DNA from: Zanthoxylum bungeanum
Taxonomy: Eukaryota; Streptophyta; Magnoliopsida; Sapindales; Rutaceae
Length of the DNA: 64,000 bases
Direction: 5' to 3'
Assembly: GCA_019454045.1 (NCBI GenBank)
Contig: SKCR01038125.1
Span: 45,281 to 109,280 of the forward strand
The translations under genes and the position numbers were made by a program. The notes under the pieces were generated by a model. That model made no database searches. It was not told where the DNA came from and saw only the letters and a program-made list of their open reading frames with translations. This document shows, piece after piece, positions 47,933 to 59,682 of the stretch (the first letter of the stretch is position 1; each line of letters begins with the position of its first letter).

Positions 47933-49600
47933 TGATCGGTGAAATCACACACGTTACGCAATCGCACATATCGCACAAGTAGTATAAAAATATCGATCTC
48001 ATGAGGACTTAATTCTTTACTATTATTAATTATTGATGCTACTTATTTACAAGTATCTAATTGGGGTAAGAAGAGATTGTTTGCTGGTTGAAGTTGTATT
48101 TAATAAAAATAAATAAATAAATGAAAATACAAAAGAAAATAATAAAAGATAAAACATCTAGGGTTGTGAATCCACACGATATTATTCTAATGATGAATTG
48201 ATTCTCCTATACATGTGTAATATATCAGTTTGTTAACCTGAAACACGAAGATATGTACAAGCCTCTTCCGATGGTCGAATGCAAACATCCAAAGTAACAC
48301 AATTAACTATATTCCTATGTTAACTAAGTTACCCAAATTCATTAACGTCAAATTCCAATTATGGCTACCCACGCCCGACAGGTATATGCCTATCCTGGAA
48401 GGAAATCCCTAAGATGAGATCGTGAGCTATTGAATCTAAGGCTGAAACCTAAAATCTATTTTCCAAGTTCATTTTAAGTTTATCACATCAATCTTATTGG
48501 TGATCAGGCAACAAGAATCATTAATATCAAGATTCAATAAACAAGTCAAAACATCATACATAATATAATTAAATCAATTATGAAACTCATGAATATTGTG
48601 TTTCATCACTTCTCTAAATTAAAAATAAACTGCTAGGGTTAAATGATCCACCTTTAATATTTCAAACATAGAAATCTCACTTTTTATAATATATAAATTG
48701 TCATTATTATCTGGTTAACTTTCTCAGGAATTAATAATGCCAAAACATGTAAAACCAACCATATAGGCGGTAACCATTTTAGTCCAATTAAACCAGCCAT
48801 ATAGGCGGTAATCCAAGTGTTATCTAAACCGACCATATAGGCAGTAACACAGTTTGCCATTAATTAATCCAGATTATTATATCACAATTCATATATTATA
48901 ATATAAGTGATATTAACCTAGATTATTATATTAAAAGCTCCACCCTTCCCCCAACGAAAATTAATTACTAGACATAAAAGAAAATAAAAACACGCAAACT
49001 AATATTACTAAAAATAAAAATACATAATAAAAATACAGAAAATAAATACAAACAAGATACAATTCTTAAGTTCCTTAATAGAAACCTAAAGGAAAGTATG
49101 AATTGGAAATGAAATGAGGGTTGCTAATTATAGGCAAAATTTGGTCTGCGCGTCGCGACGCGCACAACTGGATGTCACGTATCACGCGTTTTCGTTGAGC
49201 GTTGCGACGCGTAAGGTCCTTGGCGTCGCGAAGCGATGAACAGTTGAAGACGCGTGTCGGTAGGGAACACTTTCAGCGCATTATTGTGTCGGCGTCCCGA
49301 CGCGTGAAGGGTTGCGCGTCGTGACGCGTGCTACAGTTGATGACGCGTGTCAACAGGCTACTTTCAGTGTTGATGTGACCGCGTCGCGACGCAGAGAAGG
49401 TTGCGCGTCGCGACGCGAGCTATGAAATTCTGTTTTTGCCATTTTTTGTCGTTTTAGCCCCGAGTTGATTCCATTAGGTCCCAATATTATTTTTATCTGC
49501 AAAATAAACAAAAACACATCAAAACGTTCATCAAACTCGAGAAACTTACAAAATATTAAATAAAAGGGGCGGTAAATATTGATATATTTTCCGCTCATCA
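47933..49600 (-). mobile_element. Element E 5' LTR (1.67 kb)
   Basis: TGATGAGCG at 49,600 down to GATCA at 47,933. It closely matches the 3' LTR at 36,889-38,560, differing mainly by scattered substitutions and small indels in the palindrome cluster (49,146-49,430). The right flank acgtg (49,601-49,605) matches the left one exactly, so the element borders are certain. Confidence 0.92.
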
Positions 49601-49605
49601 ACGTG

Positions 49606-49976
49606 ATATCACTGTTACATTATAAATTTTTCCTTATAAATTGGGGAAAAAATTCCAAAATAATAAGAAAAAAATTATTTTAATGGTAAATGAATTACCA
49701 CCATTAAATGTTATTTTGATTTTAAATATTAAATTAACTTAAATAAATGAATAAATTTTAATATGTAGATTTAAATTAATATAACCCAACCTCATCATAT
49801 AAATAGCGAGCGAACATGAGACCTCAAAATGATTTATAACCGTGATACAAGTTAACACTGGCAGTCAGATTCGATAAATCAACAGATTCGATCTTCAATG
49901 CGGTGTCCAAGTAACTACAAGTCACTGAAAATACAAAGTTTAACAAGTGACAGTAAAAAAAAAAAAACCTAATCAA
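49606..49976. other. Intergenic, downstream of the lysine-rich gene
   Basis: AT-rich DNA between element E and the stop codon of the minus-strand gene. It should contain the 3' untranslated region of that gene, but no clear polyadenylation signal was identified. Confidence 0.35.
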
Positions 49977-52941
49977 TTACTTGGCTTTTTGTTTTTTTGC
50001 CCCCTTTTTAATTGATAAGTCATCATCAGAGTCAGCCTCAGAGCTTCCATCGACAAGCTTCTGCTTCTTAGACTGTTTTACAGCAACTTTCGAATCTGTC
50101 GTCATCTTCCTATTTGAAGAAACCAGGGAAGATGGTGGTTTTCTCTTAACAGTTACAGACTCAGTTGTTCTCTTTACGGAAGAAATAGTTTTTGTTGGGG
50201 AACAGAACTTGTTCCTCTTCTGTTTCTTTTCAAAAACTTTCTTTGCCTCATTAAATGAGAGCAAACCAGATTCCATCATCCTGTAATCACATTGAGTCAC
50301 ATACTTCTATTAATACACAAAGCTTGACAACGTCAACACCGGAAAAAGAAAATAACACAGAAAACAAGTAACATGGTATAAAGCAATGGAAGACTAAGTT
50401 ATCAGTGGTTCAAATGAGCTAAATCAACCGAATAACATTATATTAGACAAGCTTCCTATTACAAGGATCGTGAACCAGGATTGGATCATAATGGGCAATT
50501 TTATTGTATTAGCAATGTTCTAAAACGCGCTAGGTGCTAGTCGGGTGGCGACCCATCACCTAGCGCCTAGGGCCCCTAGGAAATTAATCGGAAATAGAGA
50601 ATTTCTATAATTAGGTTTAAGATTTGGTATGATTTTGACAAATTAATTATAGGAAAATATTGTTTGACTAATAGGTAAGATTTATATAGGGTCAATTTGA
50701 TGAGAAACTAAGAAAAATTGAAGAAATTAGAGTTTTTTAAAATTAAGATTTATGCTTCAAATCGGGGTTTTTTTTTTTTAAAAATTGATGAGTTAGAGAG
50801 TTAGTTTTAAAAAATTAAGGTTAGAGAGTAAAATCCGGCTAGAAAACAGCTTCAATTTCAAATTCTGAGTTAGTCAACGGCGGTTGACTGCCCGTCAACA
50901 GCGGTCAACGACTGTTGACCAAAGAATTTTACAGCCAAAATTTGCCAGAATGGGCGGAAAATGCTGCCCATCTTGGCGAGCGCCTGGCCCCAACGATTTG
51001 GGGCCAGGTGCGGCGGCCTATCCACCTAGGCAGCACGTTTTAGAACAATGTGTATTAGAATGCAAAATATATAAAATAGAGCATTCAACCCATACACTAA
51101 TATTTGAATCAAATACAGTGACCAAATTCAACTTCCTTTTTAGGAGTTGGATTGACAAGAGAGAAAATGTTCACTATTCACAAATGACACGAAATTAAAA
51201 AAAAAAAAAAAAAAACATTCACAAATCACAATTTATATCCCTGTCACATGTGGAACATCAGATGTATGTCCTGTCTCGAAACTAATTCATCTATTATATT
51301 TTATACATATGGTTAAGGTAACACAGAGACAAACAGTGGACTGCATTGGGATATACCCCATGTACTCCTATGAGGAGCAGTTGTTGGCAACTGCCAAATA
51401 GGTGATATAGTACAATTGAATATGCCACCCATCCTTGAAAGCAAGTGCTTAGAACCCTATAAGGTGGCCAGAGGGGCAGCACGGTAATGAGGAGTTGGTT
51501 ACTGAAACCTAACGAGTCGGGAAATGAAAATTCTCAATACTCAACTTCGTCCAAATTAGAGAGCAATCATACAGTTGTAACCATGCCAGAAATTATACAT
51601 GTTAAATGGCAGTATAATATAACGACTTAGAATGTCAAAAACTCTTGGTTCCAATTTGGTTATCTTGTGCATCAATGATTTGCAAAAATCTACAACATGT
51701 GAGATTTTAGCTTTTGCTCTCCAAGAATAAACTCTTATTGTTTCTCTAAGGTGAACAATTTGTGAATTGCAAAGTAAGAGTATTTTCTTACCAATAAAAG
51801 TGTAAAATTTAATTATTTTTTCCCCATTTTCTGGGGGGGGGTGGGGGGGCGGGGAAACAGTTCCATTTATTAATTGCTTAGTCCCTTTTATCACTGATGG
51901 CCTGCTTCTAAGATAGCAACAATGTCTTTTTCTATATTCCATTGCCTCCATTCATACAAAACTTAAGCAAACTTGTGGTTTGACTATAGCGGCACCTGAG
52001 AAAATGATCGTCTTTCCTCTTCACAAACAGTTAACATATATAATATTACAACCCTAAACGTCATTTTGTTTCTTGAAACATGAGAAAATAACGAAAACTG
52101 AAGCATTTTTCTTCCCTTTTTTCCTCTTCTAGTTTCTAATCAGATGGGAAATCTAACATAAATTTAGTATCCCAAAAGAGTGATACATTATCAAACAAAA
52201 TAAAATGATAAGAGCCAAAACCTTACCAGAATTGTGCCATTTCACTGTTGGGAACTTGCTTATAGAGTGTTTCATAGAAAATCCTTAGCGGGTCTCTCTG
52301 CAATTTCAAAACGCACCATTACTGAAAGCCCCCATTTAAGAAGTCACCATAGCAAGAACCATAACAAACACTTAACAGTAAATTAACCCCAAAACACAAC
52401 AAGAATTTTACCTCCTCAGGAGGATCCCGCTTCTGACCAGGCAAATCATAAACTTTCCTTTCCTTCCTCCCTTTCTGCTCAGCTTCCGCTTCAGCTTTCT
52501 TCTCTTCCCCCTTACTTTTCTTCTTCTTCACCTCCTTCTCCCCAATTAATTAATCACAAAAGTAAACAAAAGCACACCCATTAATCAACTAGGCTGCTTT
52601 TGATTACTGATACAAAACATGAATGAAATAAAGGAGAGTTCTTTGTATATTAGAAACGGGGGAAAAACCTTGTTATTGTCAGCCTTAATAGAAGCAGATG
52701 ATTTCTTTTTGGTGATGGGTTTGTTATCATCGTCATCAATGGCATTGTGTTCCTTCTTGACCTTAGAGCCAGACGCTGCTTTTCTGAGGGGTTTCTGAAA
52801 ATCGCCATCGTCATCTTTGGGTTCTTCTTTCTTAACTTTACCATTTGTGGGTTTCTTCTTGCGAGATTCCAGCAAGAAACTCAAGCTCTTCTCGTCCGCA
52901 TCCTCCATTTTCTTCACTGACTTAGCGTCGTCCGACGGCAT
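49977..52941 (-). CDS. Lysine-rich protein of unknown function, four exons, 257 residues
   Basis: Not recognised by name. Exons by splice reading on the minus strand: 52,941-52,669, 52,537-52,412, 52,297-52,227 and 50,280-49,977 (273, 126, 71 and 304 nt), all GT...AG and in frame, 774 nt in total. The protein is charged and low-complexity, with many KKK and DDDD stretches, consistent with a nuclear protein. The centre is ordinary sequence: YDLPGQKRDPPEE, RDPLRIFYETLYKQVP, NSEMAQFWMMESGLLS, then a basic KKVFEKKQKR segment. That core lies across three exons, which supports the splice model. The C-terminus has SEADSDDD and ends in KKGAKKQKAK. Exon 2 could start 3 or 6 nt later without changing frame. 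Intron 3 (1.95 kb) holds a transposon. No function is claimed. Confidence 0.8.
50518..51045. mobile_element. Small TIR-type element in intron 3 of the lysine-rich gene
   Basis: The ends are TTCTAAAACGCGC and GCACGTTTTAGAA (inverted, one mismatch), flanked on both sides by caatg (50,513-50,517 and 51,046-51,050). Inner subterminal parts are also inverted (GCGCCTAGG type on the left, CCTAGGCAG and 'gagcgcctggccc' on the right). The element is 528 bp and non-coding, so a non-autonomous element is likely; the superfamily was not assigned. Confidence 0.7.
51830..51855. repeat. Poly(G) tract in intron 3
   Basis: Two G runs (nine and seven) with GTG and CGGGG breaks form an isolated G-rich tract in an AT-rich intron. 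On the minus strand, which is the transcribed sense strand of the gene, it is C-rich. Confidence 0.6.
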
Positions 52942-53068
52942 CTTCAGGAATTTAAACGCTCAATTTTGAAACTCTGGTAAAGCTTGAGATTGGAAGCTGC
53001 TGCTACTGCTGCTTCTTTTGGGGATTTTGTTTTTCACGATTTGGAAAAAGAGCGCCGGTTCTGGGTTA

Positions 53069-53490
53069 TAGTGTCTGTTTGGTTCAACGAAGGGGAGGGG
53101 AGGGGAAGACATTTTAATGGAAGGGAGGGGAGAGATTTTAATTAAATATATGTTTGGTTCAAAGAGGGGAGGGGAGATGAGGGTTTTTAATTAAATATAT
53201 GTTTGATTGTGAAGAGATTTTAAAACTAATTTACTATTTTATCCTTATAGCATGTTATAAATAAAAGTAAAACAATATAAGTAAGGATAATTTAGTAATT
53301 ACATTTAAAATTTTAATTCATCACTTTCTCTCCCCTCCAAAACCCCCCACTTTTGGAGGGGAGCTAAAATTGACTTAGGAGGGATTTTGCTCCCCTCCCC
53401 TCTCATCCCCTTCAAAAAATTGAACCAAACAAACAAAATTTAAAATAATCTCTCCCCTCCCCTCCAAAAACCCCCCAACCAAACACAGCC
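53069..53490. mobile_element. MITE, Harbinger-like, upstream of the lysine-rich gene
   Basis: The termini TAGTGTCTGTTTGGTT and AACCAAACACAGCC are imperfect inverted repeats with flanking TTA at 53,066-53,068 and 53,491-53,493. GA-rich and CT-rich subterminal repeats (GGGGAGGGGAGGGG / CCCCTCCCCTCC) pair with each other. The 422-bp length, TTA duplication and TGTTTGGTT end fit a PIF/Harbinger-type MITE. It lies about 130 bp upstream of the gene's start codon and could overlap its promoter. Confidence 0.7.
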
Positions 53491-53493
53491 TTA

Positions 53494-54369
53494 ATGTTTT
53501 TACTTTGTTAAAGTCAATTGAAAATAAAACGGAGATTAAAAAGGGGTATTATGGGGATAAAATATATTACTTTTTTTTAGAAATAAAATTTATTGTTTGG
53601 ATTTTGGATAGATGAAAGTGGAAGGAAGAGAGTATAATAAAAAAGATATTGAGTCATTGAAAATGAGTTGTGTAACAAAAAAAAAAAAGAATTACATGTC
53701 AAAATAAATTTATCCATTGAAAAATTAATATACAAATTTGCATAATTATCTTTAATATACAAATTTAGTTACATTCAGTTTCATTAATTTTTATTTAACG
53801 AATAATATCTTACCTTGAAGTTCTGGATTCAAATCCAGAGATGCGTTTCTTATAAGAGTTTGGGATAACCTGGGATTTTAACTGCTCCGCTTAAGTCCAG
53901 AATTGATAATTTAGCTATGAGGTTTCCAACGATTTCAAAAAAAATATTTGTACGTTACTCTTCATTCTGTTTTATTTTAGCGGATCACATTTTATTTTGA
54001 CCTATCTCATTCTATCAATTCAAATAAATCATTAAGAAAGTGAACGACTAAATTGAAAGGGTTTTTTTTTTTTTTTTCAAATACCTCATTTATAGAATAA
54101 ATTCTTTTTGAGGGGCTTTAAGTTGTTAATGGTAAATGAGTAAAAGATTAATAAAAATAAATAGTTTTGATAACGGCGGAATAAACTCTTCCAACACATT
54201 GTGGGTTGAAAGTATAAGTCGCCAACGAGGAGGGCTATTCATTGGGCTCGTGGGTCGGATTTAGATTTTAGATATTCGGATAGTGAAAGCGCACAACATG
54301 ATTCAAGACGGACAAAAACATCACAAGAGGAAAATCATGCGAACCAAAATTTTTTTACGTACCTCTGGC
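53494..54369. other. Intergenic, no supported gene
   Basis: AT-rich with several homopolymer runs. A 'ggattcaaatcc' near 53,826 looks like a tRNA B box, but no A box or tRNA fold is visible around it. Confidence 0.4.
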
Positions 54370-55042
54370 TAGAATCGGTCAGTGTTCGGTTCCGAATTGA
54401 AATCAGAATTGTCTGAAACTTCCGATTACAGGAATCGATGGTTCCAGTTTCATAAAAAATGAATTTGAAATAGGAGGTTCCGAAATCGAAACCGACATCG
54501 GAACTGTAAAAAAATTAAAAATAAAAAATAAAAAACAGTCGGTGATCCCAAATGACCATTGGCTGATTTCCAACGGTCATTTGGAATAAACCAACGATCA
54601 TTTGAGCCTTTGGCCATTAAATATATTTTTTTAATTCAAAAATATTTTTAAATTTTTTTCTATAAATACCCACCTTAATTCGTTGTTTTCTCAACGATAA
54701 TTTTCTCAAATCTCAATCTTTATACAATTCTATTCTCTCAATTTCTTCTCAAATTCTTAATTACTTTCTATTATTATTTTAATTCTCAAATACTATCTAA
54801 ATTTCTTATTATTAGTCTATTTATTACAAATTACAAAAATATCAAGTGTAAGTGAGAATCCAAAAGCCATATCTGAGGATTTCCTCACTTAAGAGAGCCA
54901 ATGTATCGATGGAGAATAAAATACTCGTGACTTCAATATTTTCAAAGTTTACTTCACAATGGAGCTATAAGAATGCAGTGACTATATAGTGAAACACAAT
55001 TACTGTCAAGGTACTTATAAATTCAAATATCATGGTGGGTAT
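54370..55042 (+). mobile_element. hAT-like transposon 5' part, cut by element D
   Basis: There are repeated GGTTCCG, CCGAAATCGAAACCG and GGAATCG words at 54,380-54,510, then 'tctataaatacccacc' near 54,660 and a CT-rich leader, the usual 5' layout of plant hAT elements. Near 54,990-55,037 the plus strand reads KHNYCQGTYKFKYHGG, close to a BED zinc finger (CxxC...H) but with one Cys lost. The element is broken at 55,042 by the insertion of D; no transposase core is in the window. Confidence 0.45.
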
Positions 55043-58000
55043 TGTTGGGGTTTTGGGCGATGGGCGCAGCGGAAGCGCGGGTCCTGGCGATATCATATTT
55101 TAAAACTTTTTCAAAATACCGAATAAATTATTCAATATCTAATATGAATAATTTATTCATATATTACTGTAGACATTGCATTTTTGCATATCAGCCCGAT
55201 GATGAGTCTCGTATGGAGACATTACCTCTTTAGTTGTGAAAGCCGCGGGAAACGGACGTTGGAAGGGTAAAGTTGGAAATTAGCATTTTCTCATATTTAA
55301 CTCGCTTGTTTCGTTTCGGGTTCGCTTATTGGACCTCTGTTTTAAAACACACCAAACCCATTAAAACACATTTCACAAATTAAATAATTAAAATATTTAA
55401 AACACATCTCACAAATTAAATAATTAAAACCAATTAAAATTAAACTTAAATTAAATTAAATCACATTCACCAATTAAGTTGAACTTGAAATTAAATTAAA
55501 TTAAATTCCTAATTTAAATAAAACACATTCCTAAATTAAATTAAATCACCTTCTTAATTAAATAAATCATATCCTTAAGTAAAAAGAACAAATCAAATCA
55601 ATTCCCCTAATTAAAAGATTTCATTATCATATACTAAATTAAAAGATATCCCCAATTAATACACAAATCATATTCCTTCCCCAACAAGGTAAATCCCCTC
55701 CCTTAGCCTATAAAAAGAACCCTTAACCCACACATCCAAACCCTGGCTGGCTTCCAACTCTCATTCACGGCAGTGACACAAAAAATAACAAAAGAAGAAA
55801 ACCCTAGGAGACCAGACGGCACAAACTCAACAACTCAGCCCACGCCTAACACAAAAACGCACCAAGGCCTGCCTTGCCCTTCAGCTACGCACACAACGCC
55901 ACCAACCTGCCACGCTACAGCCCTCTCTCTCACCAAACACTCACGCTAATTGCCCCACTAACACACCTTACCGCTTCAACCACAAGCCACACATTGCCTC
56001 TTCACGCATCAACCCCAAGCCCCACGCACGCAAAGCTAGCCTCCACACGCACACACTTAAGCCATACTCAATCAGCCTTCAACGCACAAAGCAACCCTCT
56101 ACACTACCAATAATTCAATTCATCAGCCCCTCTCGCCACGTAACTTGCCTTTACTCTTACCAATCTGCAAGCCATCACGCCAACTTCATCAATTCCCACT
56201 CACGATCAACTGCCCTTGTGCCCTCCACATGAACCCTCCATAAACAGCACACACTAAAGGCCCTCATGCAAACAGCCACATAGCCCTCACGCTTGCCACC
56301 TGAAATACACCCCAAAAACAGTCCCCAAATCTCTGAAAACAGTCCCCAAAACAGTAGCCTAATAGACCTGAAACAGTAACTAGAAAATACCCTTAAAACA
56401 GTAGAGAAACAGAGTGAAAACAACAACCCGAGCAGTGAAACAGCGAGGAAAATCGTTGGATTAGTGAACCAGAAAAGTTGCGGAGTATCAATCCTTCCGA
56501 CGGCCGTGTAACGCCCTTTCGTGAGACAACAAAAGAGGTTAGACCTGAGGACACCTTCTTACTTATCTTCTTTCGTTTTATTTTATTTATTTTAAAATAT
56601 TATTGCATGAGAGTCGTTTGAGGCATGATGTGATTGTTGGATGAGCGGGATGTGTGTTCCCTTTTGTGGTATATCGGATGGAAACCCGGACGTAAATTCT
56701 GTAGCCGATTCCGAATGGACGGTATTGCGGTCTGCACTCGGGATACAACGCCACGTACCACTTAAGATGCAAGTATCTCGTCTCATCCAAATTTGTATTT
56801 GAGCATGTCATAGTTCTAGGCCATTTATTTATTATTTTAAGCATGAGTTAATTTAGTCTTGTTATTTAATTTTCAAAGCATGATTGTGTTATTTAGGCAT
56901 GTTGTTTCTTCATTCTTTATGCATGATGTTTCATTTAGTTTATGTTTATGTTTAATTAGTTATTTGTTTACTTTGGTTTAATGGTTCAATATGCTCGTTG
57001 TGTTGCATTGTGTGGAGTTATTTGGACGAAAGCATGTTAGATCTAAGCACCCTTGAGCATGATTGTTGAGTAGACTCGGTTGATTCATTGCACAAATTAT
57101 ATCATCACAAGTGACATAAGTAAGGGACCATTCCGAACCCAACGGTTTGAGGTCTTCCCTTGCGAGGGATGAGTGCGGCCTTAAATCTTTGTCCCGGTTC
57201 ACACCGGGTGGCGACTCCATGTTATTTCGTACTTCCCAACTAGGCCGCGAGCCTAGAACAGCGTCGCCCATGTTCTGTGTTCCCACAATTACCTAAACCA
57301 ATTTATTTAATATCATATATTAACATAAATATAGTTGAAAACTCGCGAAACTTTTACGAAAACTGTTTTTCCGCAAAATTACCTAAAATGCATTTTTGAC
57401 CGAACCGACTACCCGACACTTATGGAAACTACCCAGGTCAGCTCCAATAGGGTCGGGGAAGTTCATAAGCTTCCCGAACAGTGACGGAATCATTGTTTTC
57501 ACAGCCGTCACCCGGTTGGCTCAAAATCCACCCGGTAACGCCGTTTTTGGCCGTTTTCACTTATTTCAAGTCGGAAACACTTTCCGGCAATTATGCCAAC
57601 TCCCAAAACACATCCAAAACATTCAAAAGATAACAATTTCATCCCCAAAACAGAAACTTTTCCAGGTCTAAGCAGAAAACGAAATTGGCCCAAAAATCAT
57701 ATTTTAATCAAATTTTTCCAAAGATTAATCTAATTAATCGAACACCAATTGAGTCCCACCACATATGAACAACCCAAGAACAATTCTAGGCTATTTAGAG
57801 TGGATCAATAACTCTATAATGACAACTAAAATGTCCAACAACAATTTGAACAAAATTGGCCTAATTCAATTACACTTCACACATGCTCAAGCTTTTCCAT
57901 TCATCCACCATCATCAAAAAGCCCCAAATTTCAGAAATGCAAGAACCCTAGAACATTTCTAGATCATTAAGAAAACAAGAAATAAGTTTCTAACTCAAGA

Positions 58001-59668
58001 AAGTTAAAGATTACATACTAGTCTCCATCTTTCCTAAGCTTTTCTTGGTGGTTTCCTTCACTTTGATCCTTGTTTCTTCAAACAAGTTGAGAACTCCTTT
58101 CTCAAAAATGGCTCTCGGCAGTGGATAAATGAACAAGAGAGAGAAACAATTTTTCTTCTCTTTGTGAGAGAGAGGTATATATGGTCAACAACAACCTTTT
58201 TTAAAAGAAAACAATTTCCTTTTTACAAAAAGTGGCGTGTGACTTGTAAAATTTTGGTCAAAATTGTTTTCATTCTAATCATATTAAAAAAAAAAACTTG
58301 GTGATAAGCCAACACTTGGCTTAATAAAAAAAATATATATTACTTTAATATATATTAGACAACAAATAGGTATGTTACATTTGTAAAGTAAAAAATAAAT
58401 ATTCTAATTCATTAATTAGACATTATTTATTTACTTTTAAAGTGTCATGCCCTCATTTGTTATTAAATGTGTATCTAATCTAATTATGTATCAAATACAA
58501 ATACACATTAAAATGACCAAAATTTTTCCGGCATGTGTAAATTCATTTACCGATTAAACGATCCGAATTAACTCATTTAATCCGGTGAAGTATTATGAAT
58601 AATCCGTATTATTCATATCGAGTTGCCCAAGTGCTCAACGAGTACACTTCATATTGTGGGACTCTCTAAGTTTAGGTTTATCCGTCACGAAATCCAATTT
58701 CGTGTCCATAATCCACCCACTCGTAAATTATGACGACCACAGATAATCTCGCTAAACTATACAAGTCGAGATCATAGCATACGTATAATCCCTCCGTCAC
58801 AGACCATCCGTATTATACCTGGGATATAGATGAGAACGTCAAATCCGTTCGGTATAATACAGTCGACTTTCAATTTATGATCTCTAAATAACACTCGGAA
58901 CTAGTTTCCGATGTTATACCACAGCCATGGATTTACTAGATCATAAACATGTGAGGATGCCTATGCCCTGTACACAGGACTGACGGATCCTATCTTGATA
59001 CACACTAGATATTATGAGCATCAGTCCACACCCAACGAACAGGCGGAGGTCTGATCATGAATAGATCGTTGACGTGACTGCCATCAAAGTGTGGAGGATA
59101 ACTCATATATCCACAGTGGTATCTCAAGTCGAAGGACCACTATGCTCGCTCAACTCGAGAAGGTTCCTATTGACGTTGGTGTACCATCTATTAGGAAACC
59201 TTCAGTGAGTCGTTCAGTGTCTTATCAAATAAACACCTACATATCTATACGAGTCTCCCGAGACTCATGGTTCACTGGGATAAACCATCGGACCAAGTCA
59301 CGATATACGACATGTACTGGTCTCGGCGGATTTTACTAACCGACCCGTGTTAGCAAATCTTGACCATGAACTTTATTTAAGGATATACATCTTATGGTGC
59401 ACTTCCCAATGTCAATTACAAACTACGTTGTAACTGCGCACTATATCGTAAATCCTATGGTCTTTGTCTAATACAAACGTATCACTGAACCAGATTCAGT
59501 TTCGATCTAATCGTAATCAAATATCTAATCGTAATTAGATCGAATAAGCGTATAAAAGACAAGGGTGCTACCGTTAAATTAGTAATATTATGGAAAATAT
59601 AATTGCTCGTATTTGTGAATCAGACATAAATACGATCCGGATTGGCACTCGGAGCACCAACCCTAACA
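55043..59668 (-). mobile_element. Element D 3' LTR (about 2.5 kb without its nested insertion)
   Basis: TGTTGGGGTTTTGGGCG at 55,043 matches the 5' LTR at 63,898-64,000 almost exactly. The other end is ...CCCTAACA at 59,668 with a polypurine tract next to it. A 2.12-kb solo LTR with target duplication attac interrupts it at 55,168-57,287; across the gap the sequence continues as in LTR G. Reading frames inside are not conserved. Confidence 0.88.
55168..57287 (+). mobile_element. Solo gypsy-like LTR (2.12 kb) inside the D LTR
   Basis: TGTAGACATTG ... GTTCCCACA, flanked by perfect attac duplications (55,163-55,167 and 57,288-57,292). A TATA-like CCTATAAAAAG near 55,708 is followed by an A/C-rich leader. 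The 3' part has 'ccggttcacaccgggtggcgactcc', a phrase like those near the ends of plant gypsy LTRs. No primer site or coding region is present, so it is a solo LTR. ORFs at 55,874-56,113 and 56,175-56,426 are low-complexity shadows. Confidence 0.85.
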
Positions 59669-59682
59669 ATTTCTCCCACTTG
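59669..59682 (-). other. Polypurine tract of element D
   Basis: GCAAGTGGGAGAAAT on the minus strand directly precedes the LTR start at 59,668, similar to the tracts of A and B. Confidence 0.75.

Noticed and set aside
53826..53840. Possible tRNA or SINE B box (ggattcaaatcc)
   Set aside because: No A box, acceptor stem or cloverleaf is visible, and no poly(A)-ended SINE with target duplications.
55874..56113. Thr/His/Pro-rich ORF in the solo LTR
   Set aside because: Low-complexity product of an A/C-rich LTR leader.
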